Counted from the first letter of the stretch, positions 28,401 through 45,049 are shown. The stretch: 64,000 nucleotides of DNA from Opeltia flavorubescens (GCA_000442125.1 KE546978.1:1267098-1331097); one strand, 5' to 3'. Program-made: numbers and translations. The notes: generated by a model from the sequence alone, not told the origin.

Positions 28401-31400
28401 TATTCGATACTATATATACATTTAAAGAAATATAAAATAATAAATTATTTTTATATAGAAATATAGAAAAGCTATAATAAAACCAAATCTAATATATTAT
28501 ATAACTCTAATTAAATAAATAAATATCGGAGTAATTATACTAATAATCTTTTACCGCCGTATATTAATAGTAATATAAATAGTTTTATATTAAATAATAT
28601 ATATATATTAATTATAGAGTTTTAGCTATTATTAATAAAATTATTAACTAGTTATTTATTTATATAATAGTCGTTATAAATATTTCTTTTTATTTATATA
28701 CTCGTCTAACTATTATATAATCGAAAATTATAATTATAAAAAATTATATTTAAAAGAAAAATTTTTATTATTAAATAAATTTTTTAATCGGATTAATTTA
28801 TATATTAAAATATATTTTAAAATATTTTTTATTTATTAATTATTTATAAACCGCTAGTTATTATCTAGTTCGGATATTATAAAAGGAAGTCTTGCTTATA
28901 AATTACCGGTAATAAAACTTCTAAATTATATATTTTTCTATTATTATAGTTTTCGATATATATTTTATTAATACTATATATAACAATAGCCGGAATTACT
29001 AAAAACTATTCTAACCTAAATAATACTATATTAAAAAGCTAAAATATATTTATTAAAAATACTAAATAAAATATTAAAAAAGCTAGAATTATTAATAATC
29101 TTTAATCGATATATACACGGCGCCTTATAATTTTATCTATATATTTTTAATAACTACCGTATCGATAAAAAAACTTTATAGTAAAATAAAATTATAATAA
29201 AAATTAAAAGGATTTAAATTATTAATATACTAGAATATTTAAAACCTATTCTATAATTATTAAAGTATTAAAATATAAACCGAGCGATAAAAACTATTAA
29301 TAATATATATTTAATTTAATTATCTTTATAAATATAATAATTATTACCGAAGCCGCTAGAGTTTTATTAATTATATTTAAAAATCTAGATTTATTATATT
29401 TTATACAATTAGTTAGTAGTTTATTAAACCTAATTATTATTAAATTATATAATTAAATAAATTCGCGATTTAAATATTCTAGTTTAAATAACTTTATAAG
29501 CCGGTTTATTAGCGCGCCCTTATTTACTATTTATTATCCGACCCTATTAAAAATTCGTCTATTTTATATATAATTTAGTACTAGTTTTTATTAATATAAA
29601 TAGCAGCTCTAAATATAAAATTCTAGAATCTTTTTTTTTTATACTACCTTTTTTATTATAAATATACCTTTTATACTATCTTTTATAATAAATAGGTTTT
29701 TATATAACTCCGCTATTATAAATCTATATAATTATTCTTTTCGTGGTTAATAAATAGTTTAATATATTTAATAGGTCTTTAACTATATAAAAGCCTAATA
29801 TAAAACTTTATATATCAAGCTATAAACGGGAATATAGAAATATAAATTTATAAATAAATAGTTTAATAATCTAAAAAATAAATATAAATTAAAGTTTTTT
29901 TTATTATAGATTCTAACTAACTTTAACACCGGATAATTAGCGCTATTTATTAGCCGAAAAATTAAGACGCTAACCTAACTAGCGTATAAAATCAAGAATA
30001 ATATTTTAAAATAAGCTATAAAAAATATAAAAAAGCGATAAATTTAAAAAAATAATAAAATAAAGGGCGGATTAATAAATAAAACCGTTAAAATTTAATA
30101 AAAGTTTATAAAAGTTAATAAATAAAATTAGATTATTTAAAGGAATATTATCCTATATAATATATAAATAGATAATATATAAAAGACTATATATTAATTA
30201 AAGGATATTATTAATCGATAAATTAAAGCTTTAAATAAAATTTATTTAAATAATATAAATTTATATAAATAGAAAAAAAATATAAAAACTTTTAATATTT
30301 TATACTATCTAGTAAATTATATTATATACTATTTTACTATAGACTTTCCAAATAAAATTATTAATAAATTAAAATTATAATTATAAATTTAATATAAATA
30401 TTTAAAAGATTATAATAGTATTACTTTTAAAATCGAATTAAAAATAATTAATAAAGAATTAATAATATTTTTAAATAATTATAAGCTAATATATTATATA
30501 AATATTTTTTAAAATTAATATAAAGGAACGAAATAAAATAATAATATATATATAAATAGTTAAATAGCTAGTAATAACTATAAGCTATACCGAGGATATA
30601 AAAACAAAGAATATCTATATACCGGCCTAATATAATTCTATATAACCCGATATTTATTTAAATAATATATTAAATTGTTTATTTATATATCTTTATTTTT
30701 TTAACCGATTTTACTCTATTTTTTTTTATTTATTTTGAGTATTTATCGCTAGATTTTAATTATCTATTTAAAATAGTTTTACTAGAATAAATATATTAAA
30801 GAACTTATTATATATTTTAAAAAACGAATTAAATAAATAAAAAAACGAATAGAATTTATTTAGCTAATTATATTACTTATATTACCGATACTACTAGTTA
30901 CTTTTAATAAGCCTCGATATTTTATAAATTTAGGAGAATAAAAAGAATAGGAATAAAATTTATTAATCGGGAATAGAATAAAATAACTTTCTTTTTTTAA
31001 AAGATTATAAAATAGTATCAAATTCTAGTAAATCTAAAGAATTAATCGATAATCGACGGTTTATATAAAAGAATCGTATTAATAGCGAAGGCTAGTTATT
31101 AGAAGTAGCTTTTATTAAAAGATTTTATTAAAAAATAGGCGTTTTATTACTAAAAGTAATTATCGTTAAAGAATTTTATTAAAAAATAAATAATATATTT
31201 TTAATGCTTTATAAATTAATAGTCGCTTATTATAAATAAATAGGCGGTATATATAAAACTATTAGTATTAGAGAAATCTATTAGGGTTTAGTATTTAAAT
31301 TATCTATATATAATATTTTTAAATCTAGTATTAGCTATTCGGTTCTAATATACGCGAGAGGGGTATAAATTTATTTTGTTTTTATACGTAAATAGAGCTG

Positions 31401-34297
31401 ATTATAAAACTAGTATTCTTTAAAATTATTATAGTTATATATCTTTAATTAATCTAGGTTAGTATTCTAAAATATAATATTATAAAAGATTAATTTAAAG
31501 TATAACTATATTATTTTATTATTAATTAATTATATAAATCTAGTAATATTTAGATTATTAAAAATTCCTAATCGATAAAAATTATATAAAAGGTATATAA
31601 ACGTAAAATATTTAAAACGTAAATAATAATATAGATATTAGAATTTGTTATTTTATTTAATAATAAACGAAACCGAATTATTAACTCTCGATAAATATTA
31701 GTAAAAATAATCTAACTATTTTATATTATTTATCTCTTTCTAACTATAATATAGCGAACGATATAAAAAAATATAAAAAAAAGCGCTATATAAAATATTA
31801 AAATAGTTTTAAAAAAGAAAAACCTTTTAGATAAAATACGAATATATACGCTTTTATATTAAAATTAATTGTAAATAATTTTACTTTTAAAATTAAAAAA
31901 CTTATACTTTTAAAAAAATTATATATCGGTATAATATAAAAAAATATAAAAATTATATAAAAGCGGGGTTTATTATTAAAAAAGGACGTTTATAAATAAT
32001 AATATCTAAATTATATTAATGCAATTTCTATATATAATCCCGGTATTTTTTTTCTTTTTTTACTATTTATCTAAAATTTTCTATATTACTTTATATTACT
32101 ATTTATTTTATCGCGTTTTTATTATTATTTTTTTAGTATTATTTAAATAATAAAATATTAGGTTTTATTAGTATATTATTAAAAAACTAAATAGCTTATT
32201 AAAAAAAGATAGTACCTTTAATAATTAAGAATAGAAAGTAATTAAAAAAATATAAAATAAATAAAATTTATTTATATTTTTATTTAAGATTTCTTTAATT
32301 TATAAATCTAATCCTAGATTTAAATAAAAGTCTAAAGCTAAATTTAATATCTAGAATAAATAACTAGTATTTCTTTTTAATCCGAATAAAATATTAATTT
32401 TTAATTTTATATAATTAGTTATTTCTTTTAATTAAAAGATAAATATTTAAACGGCGTTAGCGAGGGATAATATATTCTAGCTAGCGGGGAATTTATTAAT
32501 AGGATATACACTATTAAAAATAATATAATAGATAGATTATTATTAAACGATAATATATATCCGAATAAACTTCGATATAAAATTATAATAAATTATAGCT
32601 TTTTAATATATTTTAACTTATATTTATATATTTTATATCGATTAAAAAAATTGTTAACGATTTTATAAAACGTTTAAACTTCTAAAAATATTTTTTTTCT
32701 AATTTAATTACTTAAATCTAGAAAACTTTAATAAATTAATAACCGAAAATAATAGCGGTTTAATTACTGGTTTCTAATATATAAGGGTTAAAGGTAGAAT
32801 TAAAGATATTTTATAAATTTAAATATTATTTTTTACTAAAAATAATAATTTTAATAAAAAAGTTATCCTTTAAATAGAAACTTATTATTATTTATAATTC
32901 GATTTCTTTTTAACTTATATTTTTATATTAAAAACGGCGATTATAATAATATAAATTATAATATTTTTAACCCGAGTTTTAAAGCTAAAATTAGATAAAA
33001 TATAGTTTAAAATCTATAAAGCTATATTAAATCGAGAACTTTTAAAATTATAATAGGCGGTAATATAAAAGTTTACCCGATAAATAGATTCTAATAATTT
33101 TAAAATTATAAAGTTTTTAATTAGTAATAAATTAAAAAAAGTAAATAAAAAAGGATTAAAATAATAAAAATTATTAACTAACTACTATACTAGCTATATA
33201 ACTATATCGGCGATTTTAGAGCCTATATAATAGAAAAAGTATAAAGGGTAGTTTAATATTACTATAATTTTATTAATAAATAAAATAACCGCTGTTTTAT
33301 AAATAATCTACTCTATAATAATAACTTTATATAACGAATACTTAATTTAATAAATCTAAAAAACTAATTTATTATATTCTACTAATATTTATATAAATTC
33401 GCAAAATTAAAAATATTAGATTTCTAGCGCCGATTATAATTAAAATTTTAATAATAGTCTTTTTTTAAAATAATAAAAATAGTTTAAATTTATACGCTAT
33501 TTTTAAATATATATTTAAAATAGTTATACCTAAAATTATAATAATCGTCGCTATTATAATCCGCTATATATTATTTAAATAGGAATTTAATAAAAGGAAA
33601 ATTATAAAGTTTAAAAGATTTAGAATATAAAATAAATTAATTATAAAAATAAACTAGTATTATAATATATCCGGTTAATATATATTTTAATATAAATATA
33701 TTTATTTAAATTTCGGTTATATAATTTAAATAGTCTAATAAATAAAAGGAATATTATTTTAATAGAATTAATATATATAATATAAATAGCGAAAGAAGTT
33801 ATATTTAATAATTATTTTAATAATTATAAATTAATATCTAACCTTTATAAAAATAATATTAAGAATTTAAATAAAATTATTTAAGTTTAATAAATATATA
33901 AGTTCGGAGTTTTAATATCGATAACTTTAAATTTAATACCTAATTTATAAAAGATAACTTTTAGTATTATAAATAAAATAAAATCTAAATTATACTATAA
34001 TAGCTATAACTAGAAATATATTATACTACTAATTTTATCTTTTAGATAAAAGGCTTAAATAATTATTAAAAGTAATTAAAATAAAAAATACTATAATTAA
34101 TTACTTTTAATATAACTTTAATATATAATAATATATTTATAAAATAAAAAAAAGTCTATTATAATTTAAATATTAAAGGTTTAAACTATATTTTTTATTT
34201 TTATAATTAAATAATATAATTCGAGTTCCTTTTAGTAATAAAATACTAGAAAAATATAAGGTTTTAATATCGTAAAAATCTAAAAGTATTTTTATTT

Positions 34298-34375
34298 TTA
34301 GTAGATAGCGGGAAATAATACTCGACTTTTACTAATTTTATTTTACTTAAAGAGCTTATCGTAATTAAAATCGAA
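34298..34375 (+). mobile_element. Possible retropepsin fragment of an LTR-retrotransposon fossil
   Basis: One plus-strand frame reads LVDSG at 34,298-34,312, the catalytic core of retroviral-type aspartic proteases as found in Ty3/Gypsy elements, followed by TNFILLKEL-like residues that suit the usual downstream helix. The surrounding DNA is broken in many places and heavily RIP-mutated. Neighbouring domains and terminal repeats were not recognised, so the ends of the element are unknown. Family assignment is an inference from a short motif. Confidence 0.3.
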
Positions 34376-37300
34376 GGAAAAAATAACTATATATTAAATT
34401 AATTTATATAATAAAACTTTTTAATATTAATTTATATTCTATTTATTTTATAAATCTTTTTCTTTTAATAGAATTTAATTCTTTTTTTTTTTTTTTTAAA
34501 TCGAGTTTTTAATAATTGTTTACTATATAATTAATAATTATATAATTTTAATTATATTTATTTATCTTTAAATTTTTTAAATATTTACTAGAATAGCTAT
34601 ATATACTTCTTTTAAATATTTAAACTTTTTTAAAAACTACCCGCGATTATTTTAATCTTATAGTCGATTACTTTTTATTATTTAACTTTTTTCTAGTAAA
34701 AATAAATACCGTTTAGAATTTGTAGTTTAATATATACTTATTTCGATATAAATATATTATTTATAATAATCGATAAATATTTAATATTTTTATTAACTTT
34801 TAATATATTTAAACTATTATTTTTCGTATTTTTATAATAATTAAATTTAAATATATTTATAAATTTTATAAAAGTTTAATAATTTTATAAAGGAATATAA
34901 TATTTATATTAATACTAATAAAACTATTTTAAATCTATTATATTATTAAAATACTATCGATTTCGAGGATTTATATTAGTATATAGTTTATTTATTACTA
35001 GTATAAAGATATAATAAAAAAATTATAGATTTTTTTTTAATAAATATTATTGTCTATAAAACGAAAATAAATTTATTTAAATTTATTAATATCTAATTAA
35101 AATTTTTTAATAAGACTAAAATAAAAATATATTACTATAGAATATAAAAGAATTAATAATAATTAATTCCTTTATTTTTATTTATTATATACTTTTATCT
35201 TTTTACCGGAATTTCGGTATACTAGTAGTAAAATCCTATAGCTTAATATTAGATAAAGAAATTTTATTTATTTTAAAACTATTTTTATAATTAATATACT
35301 AAATTTAATAATATTAATAAAATTATAATCTAATAATAAAATATTTATTTAGATTTAATATTCTTTAATAATAATTAATTTACTTTAAAATTATTATAGA
35401 TTTAATATTTATTTAAAACTTTATCTGGATTTAAAATTAAAACTAAAAATATTTATAAACTATAATTATACTAAAAATAGATATAATTATATATAAAAAA
35501 AGATATTATACGCGATTCTATTTTATATAAGAATTAATAACTATTAAATTTTACGAGTAAAACTTTAAAAATAGGATTATTATAAACTATAGTATTATTT
35601 CTAAAAATTTTTATAATTTTTTTCTTTAACTATATATAGTTTTAATTAATAGAATAAAGTATAGCTTTATTTTAGCGATCTGGTTTTATTTCTTTCTATT
35701 TTCTTTTTTTAAATAGTTATAGCTTATTTGGTCTAGACTAAACTAGAATATTATACTATTATTTATAACGATATAAATATAAGGTTAAAAAGTATATTTT
35801 TCGAAATTTTAATTTTATTTTAATAAATATCTATTAATATTAACCGGGCTTTATTATCGAGTTTAAAACTCTCGCGATTAAGTTTAATTAAAATAAATAA
35901 AAAGGTAAATTCTACTATTTATATTAACTTTTACTAGAATTATAATAATATTATCCTAATTATCTAATATATAAAATTATTAAATATACGCGAGAGCGTT
36001 CTAATTAATATATATTTAGGTAGAGGTATAATATAATATTTATTTAACTTTAAATATATAAACTTATAAATCTTTTTACTATAAATAAATATTATATTAT
36101 AATTAAAATTAACTCTAATTAAATTTATAACGAGGAGTTTTTAATATAATTAAAAGTATTTATTTAAAAGGTTAATTTAATTAAAATTTATAATTAAATA
36201 AATCGTTTCTATAGTAATATATATCAAAGGTTTTTATTCTAATTAGTATCGGAAACCCGATTAATCGATAATTATTTAAATAATAAAATAATTATTTAGT
36301 TTTATTCTTTAATATATTATTTTACTATATTATATTTAGATTTATTTCTTTTTATATTTTTTAATTAAAATTAAATCTAGTAAAAAAATATTTATAAAAA
36401 ATTATTAAATTAAATACTTTCCTATATAAAAGCGAATCCGAGCCGGTTCGACTTTAAAATAATATACTCTTCTATATTAATATAATATATAAACGGCTAA
36501 TATTATAAATTATAAATAGGCTATATTATTATATATCTCGAAGTTTAACTATCGATTAATTTTCCTCTTCTAACTATTATTTAAATCCTCGCTTTAGTTT
36601 TATATCGCTTATTTTTAATATAAAACTATACTATATTTAAATATTGAGAAATTATTTAGAATAGTTTATAATAAATTGAATAAAAGATTTACTCTAAGTT
36701 AAAACCGCTAAAAAAATTAAAAAGATTTTTTATTAACTCGACTATATTTTAAACGGAATATATTTCTAAATAAATATAATTTTATACTATACGGTATTAT
36801 ATATATAAATAGATAGATTAGCTTATAAAAAAAAATTCCGAATCTGGATATTATAACCTTTAAAATATAATTATAGAAGAGCGTAAAGTATTAAATACTA
36901 GATTTTTTATAGGGAATCTTATAACTTTAATCTACTATAAAAATATCGGTTTTTCCTATTATTCTATATATAGATCTAAAAGAGCGTCTAAAANCTATTA
37001 GTTTAACTACTTCGCCTATTAATATAATCTAAAAAGGTGGAATAATACTTCTATATAGAAATTTAAAATAATAATAACTAAAAATATAGAAATAACGGTA
37101 ACTTTTTTTTAATATAATTTATAAAATTAATAAATATTAGTTATTAATAAATAACTATTATTTAATAATCGATTATTTATTTTAGAAAAATTTAGTTCGA
37201 TATTACTAATACTTTATTATATTAATCGAAGTATTTTAAATAAATAAATCTATTATTATTTAATAGAATACTTTATAATTATAAAAATTTAGGTATTTTT

Positions 37301-38116
37301 TTCGATTTTATAATATATACTAGAAAAACCGTATTATATTAGGTCGAAAAAATTATCGATACTACTACCAAATAGTATTATAGTAGTAGTAAAATCGGTA
37401 AACTTATATATTAATAATAAAGAAGATTTATAGGATAATATAACGGAAGTTTTTTTTTATAATATTTTTATTTAATACGGTTAGGCTAATATAATATCTG
37501 TACTTTCTATTATATTAGTCTCGAGATATTAAAAATAAACTAAATATTAATTATAGTAGTAATATATTAGTAGATAAATAAATAATTATTTATATATAGA
37601 TTTTTTTTTATTTAATTTATTTTTTTTACTTTCCGCTACTTTATAATTAAATAAACTAATATTATATTATAATATATTAATAAATATATATAATTTAACG
37701 AATTAAAGTAATATTAATCGAAATAAAAAAAATATATAGTTACCTTTATAATTATAGGCAAGGTATTTTTCTCTAATAGAATATAAATATCTTATTTTAA
37801 TAGTAGCTTAATTAGGGTTTAAATTATTTAAAAAAAACTATATTCTAAAAATTTATAATAGATTAATTTTATTAATATTAGTAAACTATAAATTATTCTA
37901 TTATTAATAAATACGCTTATTATTCGGTATATAAATCTAGAACTTCGCTAGCGGTTATTTATACTCTTTTAATACCGATAAAAGTTATTAAACTAGATTT
38001 ATATTATAAAATATTAATATAGTAATATATTTTAAAAGAATTTTACGTCTTTTAAAAAAAAAATTTAAAAAGAGTCGAATAAAAAAAATAAAGGAAGTTA
38101 ACTTAATAATAATTAA

Positions 38117-38390
38117 TATATTAATAAAAAGCAGCTTATTTTTAAATAAATAATATTTTATAATATATAATATTATATTCGCTAATTTTATTCTTAAATC
38201 TATAGAATAAAGTTTTAGATATAAATATTACTATTTTAAAGAATACTATTATTAAAAAGTATAAAATATTAAATATAAAAGCTTTTATAATAAGTTTTAC
38301 GGCTATAAATCTCGGCGAGAATATTAGTTACTCGACCCGCCCTAGATATAAAATTATAAAAACCGCTATTAACTTTTATATAAACTACTT
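38117..38390 (+). repeat. Dispersed repeat family, copy B
   Basis: Direct-orientation partner of the segment at 5,997-6,270, nearly gap-free over 274 bp. This copy keeps slightly more G and C (for example the stretch around TACTCGACCCGCCC near 38,330) and one plus-strand frame is open for about 45 codons up to 38,395. The element class is not recognised. Confidence 0.65.
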
Positions 38391-38830
38391 TAACCTTTAA
38401 TTCGATTAAAAAAAAAAGATTGTTTAATAAAATATAGAAATATTAGATTTAAAAATTTTAGAGTTTTATAAAAAAAAGTAATTTTTTTTAATTATATTTT
38501 AAAAAATTTTTATTTAAAAAATATTATCTAGCGATAGATTATATAAAAATTTAAATTATAATTAGATAGTTTAATTTTAAATCTAATAATATAATAAAAT
38601 ACTGGTTAAAATATTATAAAAAAAACGAACTATTATAATTAAATATAAATACTTTATTAATCCAAATCTCCTTTTCTAATTTTATATCTATATTTAGAAT
38701 ATTAAAATACTTTTAGAGTATATTAAATAATATTCTAACTTTTTTTAATTATATAAATAATATTATTTAAATTATAAATATCGTTATAAATACTATACTA
38801 TATAAAAGTTCTATTATATACCAGCTTAAT

Positions 38831-38899
38831 TATAATATTTTCGCGGACTACCTTTTTAATAGTAGTATTTATACTATAGATACCTATAATAATATCGAT
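38831..38899 (+). repeat. Short shared segment, first copy
   Basis: About 69 bp matching 48,943-49,011 in the same orientation, with shared landmarks TAATATTTTCGCGGA, TTTTAATAGTAGTATTTAT and ACCTATAATAATATCGAT. Roughly nine of ten positions agree. It lies about 440 bp downstream of copy B of the 274-bp family and may belong to the same element. Confidence 0.6.
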
Positions 38900-41800
38900 A
38901 GCGAATAAGCCTATACTATATATTTAATTAAAGATAATATATAAAAATAATTAGTATTAAAAGATTAAAATAGTTAAACTTCGGTTTAATTATAATATAT
39001 TATATATCGACTATAATACTATTAAATAGGGAAAAATTAATAGATATTATTTTATAAATAAAATTAATTAAATTATTTTAATAAAAGGATTTAAAAAATA
39101 TATATAGCTTTTTTTTATTAATAAACTTTTAAAAAGTTAAATTAGATTTTAAACTTTAAATTTTACTATTTATTTAAAAGAACCTCGGAAAAAATCTAGA
39201 GTTACTATTATTAATAAGTTAATTTTTTTTATTACCTTTAAATTAAATATCTAGTAGTAAAATAATTTTTTTTTATCTTTAATTATTTATTAAAAGCCTA
39301 GTAATTATTTATATCGCTAAAAATAAAATTTCTATTTAAATTTATCCTATAATAAAAAAATCGATATATTATATTATTACTAAAATCTATACTTAATATA
39401 ACGATCTTCTATAACTAAAAAATATCGACGGCGATATTAATAAACTATTTAAATTCTATTAAAACTAATATAGAGTATTTTAATAAATATACTAATAAAT
39501 AATATTAATATTTTCGTTAAAAATAATAGGCATATTATTATATCTAAAAAAGCGTAATATTTTATATATAAAATTTCTATTATTTTATTTAAAGTATAGC
39601 TTTAATTTGAATAATTTATAGTATATTATTAAAATATTTTAAATAAATAATAACTAGAAAAATTATCTTTTTTAAAGGATACTAAATATATAGCTACTTT
39701 TTATACTATATAAATATTAGCGACGAAAGAAACGAATAAAAAACTTTATATTATTTTAATTAAATCCAGCTTATTATATTAATAAATTAAAAAATAAATA
39801 ACTAAATTAACTAATAATATATAACTATTCGACCGTTAAAATATTTAAATCGTTAAACTAATAAACTAATATATTTATAGAATAATTAATAATATCTATA
39901 TAAATAAAATACTAGGCGCGAAATAAATAATAGTCTCGAATTTATATTATTAGTACTATACTAGTAGATATTATTTAAAAATAATAAAGTCCTTTTAAAA
40001 TCTATATATTATTTTTATTTTTATCCTAATATTAATATCGAAAAAATCGATATATTTATTATTAAATATTAATTATATTTTTTTAAAAAATTAGCTACTA
40101 CTATATTATAAGTGCTTATAATAAATTTTGATATAATTATTTTATATTTATTTTTAAAAATTACCGATACTATAGTTTTAATATATCTATTTCCTTTTTT
40201 ACCGTAGTATATAAAAATAATAGATTTAATTTATTTACTAATCGTTAACGCTAAATATATATATATCCTTTTTAAAGATAATTCGAATTATTATAAATTT
40301 AATAAAAAAACTATTTTTAATTAGAATTAATAGTATTTAAAATCGTTTATAAATATTTAAGAAGTAAAAATTTATAAAGTAAACTAGTTTTATATAATAT
40401 ATCCCGAGTATAATTTTTATAAAAAAACCTGATAATTAAAAGATAGCGATAGTAAATATAACTATAGAAAATAGTACTATAATAGTAGCGGGGATTAAAA
40501 AAGGTAGATTAATACTTGGAAAAGGAATTATAAAGCTAATATATATAATAATAATAATCCTCGAGAAATAAAAAGCAGCCGGTTTATAATAAATAGGTAT
40601 AATTTTATTTCGATAAAATTAAATATTTCTTTTATAATAGATATATATAATAATTAAAAAAATTATTACTGAATTATTTAATATAAAAATTTCTATAAAT
40701 CTAATTTAAAATAGAAACGTAAACTTTCGCGGAATAGGAGTATATTTCTAGTTCTAGCTAGCGATTTTTTTTTTATTAGTAGAAGACGGTTAAAAATACC
40801 GCTAGTTAATTATAAAAAAAAAATCCTTACTATTAATTCCGATAATAGAAAGAAAATTATATTAATAAAAAGTTTTTTTTTAAATAATAGTATTACTATA
40901 AATTTAAAAAAAAAATTATATTTAATTAAAATTAATTACATTTACTATTATTAGTTAAATACTTTTAATATTATTAATAAAACCGTTAAATTATAGAATA
41001 TTAGTATAATATTATTTTTAAAAAATCTATCTAGTATATATAATATCGGCGGCGATAAATATATTATATAAATAGTTATAAAGCTCTAAAACTAAATTAT
41101 AATATAATCCTTATAAAATAATATTTTAATCTCCTATCTTTTTATTAATAAAGCCTGGTAATATATAATTCTAGAACTATTTAAATATAGGCTTTATATA
41201 ATTTTAATTTAATATAATAAAAAGCAGGTTATTTAATATAAAATACCTAATAATAAAAAATTTCCGACTTTAAATATATTCTATTATAGCGCCGAGTTAT
41301 TAAAATAAAGTTAGATAGTTTATTAATATTTAGCTATTTATTTTAAATTTTTACCGCGAATATAATTCAAAAAATAATATATTAGTTTAAATTAGCTTTA
41401 ATAATAATATAAAATATTAAAAAAAATTTTTTTTTCGCGCCGGTTACTTTAAATCGAATTTTATTTATATTATTTTATTTAATTTATTTAGCTTATTCTA
41501 TTAATATTTATCTATTTTTTTTATCTATATTATCTATAATAAACTACTATTATTTTATTTATTTATTCTTATTTTTTATTATTTAATAGAGGATATTAAT
41601 AATATTATTATCGATATAATCCTTATATTATAATTATAGGATTTTATTAATTTTAAAAACGGTAATTAGACTAATATAAACGTTTTTATCGATATTTATT
41701 ATTAAAAGTTTAAATAGTTTATTATATAAATTTACGATTATAATAATAGAAATATTTTTAGTAATTTTTATAATAATAAAATTAAAATTACTGCTTTTTC

Positions 41801-44800
41801 GAGTATTATACCGTAATTTAATATAGCTCGAATAAATATAATTATTTAAGCTATTAAAAACGATTATTTGAGTAATTCTAATAAAAAAAAAAACAGCTAC
41901 TAGTTTAAAAAATTATTTTAGTTAAAAAGTATTTTAATATAATAATTACTGATAAAATTATTACTACAGATATTATTAAAATTTAAAAATAATAATTTAA
42001 ATAGTAATCTATTAATAATAAAAACTATAATAGTAAAAAGAGTAATAATAGAGAAAGCAAAATCGATTTTTTTATATTATTAGAGCTTAATTAAAATATC
42101 GATTATAATAATTATAACTTTAATTCTTTCTTTTTAAATAAATATAATAAAAAGAATAATATAATATAATTAATTATATAGTTAGTAATAAATTAAAAAG
42201 AAATTATTTTAAAATAATAGATTATTAAAAGGAAAATTTATTTTATTTATACTAATAAATTATTACTAATTAAATATATATATATTTTATATAGCGACGT
42301 CTTTTACTATAATAATATTAAATAATTATTTGAAACCGCTTTAAAAAATAATATATTATTCCTGTTTTAATATTATTATAAAAAGATTTTTTTAAGCGTA
42401 TAATATAATATTTATTTAAAATTTAGCTAAAAATATTAAAATATTATTTAATACGGTTAATTTTTTATAAAATAAAATAAATCGATAATAGAGATAAACG
42501 AGATATAATAAAAATATAGCTTATATAATTATAATATAGCTATTAAATCTCTTTCTTTCTTATATAAATATTAGACTTTATTATTTAATAGCCTATATAA
42601 AAGTTTTTAATATATAGTTGATTCGGTAGAATATAATTAGAATAAAATACTTATATTATAGTTTTATTATAATATTAGGTTAAATTTATATAAATATATA
42701 ATTTATAGCTCTTTTAAAGTTAATAATAAAAAAATATAATAGTTTAATATTTATTAGAAATTAAAAGTAGTAAATTTAACTTAAAACGCCGAAGCGGTCT
42801 TTTTTTTAATTAGATAAATAGTATAATAAATTAATACGGCTAGTAATAATTTTTTAAAAATTATTTATAACTATTTTAAAGTTTTTAAATTTTATAAAAA
42901 ACTTTTATTTAATATTTTTAAACTTTTTATATTAATTTAAATAAATTAATAAAGCTTTAATATAATAAAGTTTTTTATTATAATTTTATAATATATATTA
43001 GTATTAAATAGTAAAAGGTCTATATTAAAATCCGTCTTATTATTATATAAATATTATTTGATTATATTTAATTAAACTACCGGTTTAATAAAAGAATTAT
43101 ATATAATTATATTACTTTTTTAAATTATAGATTTTTAGTATAATTTATTTAAAATTGCTTTATTATATAAAACGATTTTTAATATCGATATTAAATATAT
43201 ATTATATATAATAACTATATTTAACAATATCTACTAATAAATAGCCTATATAATAATTATATAGAATAATTTATTTAAAATAAAATATTAATTTTTTTTA
43301 AATCTCCGTCTACTTCTTTTAAATAATAAAAAGCTTAGTCGCGTATATTAAAAACGCTTATAAAATTTTTTAACGATATTAAATAATATAAAATTCGATA
43401 AATTTATTTTTAAATTATAATTATTATTTTAAAATTCTATTAATATATAATAGTATTATTTACTAAATAATTAAACTTTTTAATTAGCTAAAATATCTAG
43501 TATATTCGCTTATTTACTTTTTTTCTATTATATTATAACTAAGTAACTTTTATAAATAGAATAAAATATTGATAATAAATTAATAAAATATATTAAAATA
43601 ATAGTAAATAGCGTTATATACTTTATTTAAACCCTGGATTATTTAATTTAATAGAATTTAAAAGTATTTATAGATATAATAAACTAGTATATAATAGATA
43701 TATAAGCGTTAATTAAATATAATTTAATATATAATAAATCCGTGGTTTAATAAATTATACTTTTAATATAAAAATTATAGTTCTATAAACTATTAATAAA
43801 AATACGGTAATAATATATTATATTAGAAAATATAAATATTTTAATAAATTAATAATACTATTAACGGCGATATAATCTATTAATAGTTTAAAAGGGTAGT
43901 ATATTATTTAATAGATATTAATTATAGTTCCGGAAGTATTAGTTATATTTAATATAATCTAATTATAAGTATTCTATTATAATATTAGTATTTTTTTTTA
44001 TTATAGCCCGGCCGGCTAATTTAACTATAGATATTCTATTTACCCCGAACTAAAAAACTAAATTATTAAAGTATTAAAAGATATATTAAAATACTAGTAG
44101 TTTATATTAAATAATTGATATTTAGGATAATAATCGCCTCGTTAATAGTAATAATATTTATTATATAATTTACTAGATCTAATATAGCTGATTATTAGAT
44201 TAGGATACTAGAAAAAACTATATTAACCGAGGTAGGGTTATTATTAAATAGATTGCTATTTGATAAAAAAAATCTTTTTAATTTAATTAATAATCCTATT
44301 ATTTTAAAGTCTAGAATATTAACTAATATAATATCTCCTACTAATAAATTAAATTATATATATAGTATAATATTCTATATCTCTATTAAAGCTTATATTA
44401 AATATATTTTTATAATATATTAAAAAACTATAATAATATAGGATAAACTTTTAGCTAAAATAATAAATTTATTTATATTTATTAATAATAAAGTTTTTAG
44501 TAAATAGTTTTAATATTTAACTCTATTCTATTATATAATAGATAGCTACTATATATTATATCTATTATATTTAATATATTTTTACTTATTATATACTATA
44601 TATTATATTTATTCTATTTATAAAGCTTACGCGTAAATCTAATTAATATTAACCAATAATAAAATTATATAATAAAAAACTTCTAGTCTAATTATTTAAA
44701 TATTGGTTTATTAAATTAAAGCTATTAAAATAATAAATTCGATTCTCTTTATAGATTTTTTTATATTCTATAAAAAAGGATAATTCTTTAAAAGTAATTA

Positions 44801-45049
44801 ATTATAATAATAATATAAAAAATAAAAAATATAATATAATCTAATTTCTATAAAATATTATTATATATTATAATATATATTATATTATATAGTAATAAAC
44901 TAATTAAATATTTAAATAAACTTTAGATTTCTTTTTTTTAGTATTAAAATTTCCTTTTCCTAAAATAGTTTTATAATTAGCTAGCTAATCCGATATATTT
45001 ATAAAAAATACTCTTTTAAACTTTTTAAGTAATATTTAATACGAGATAA

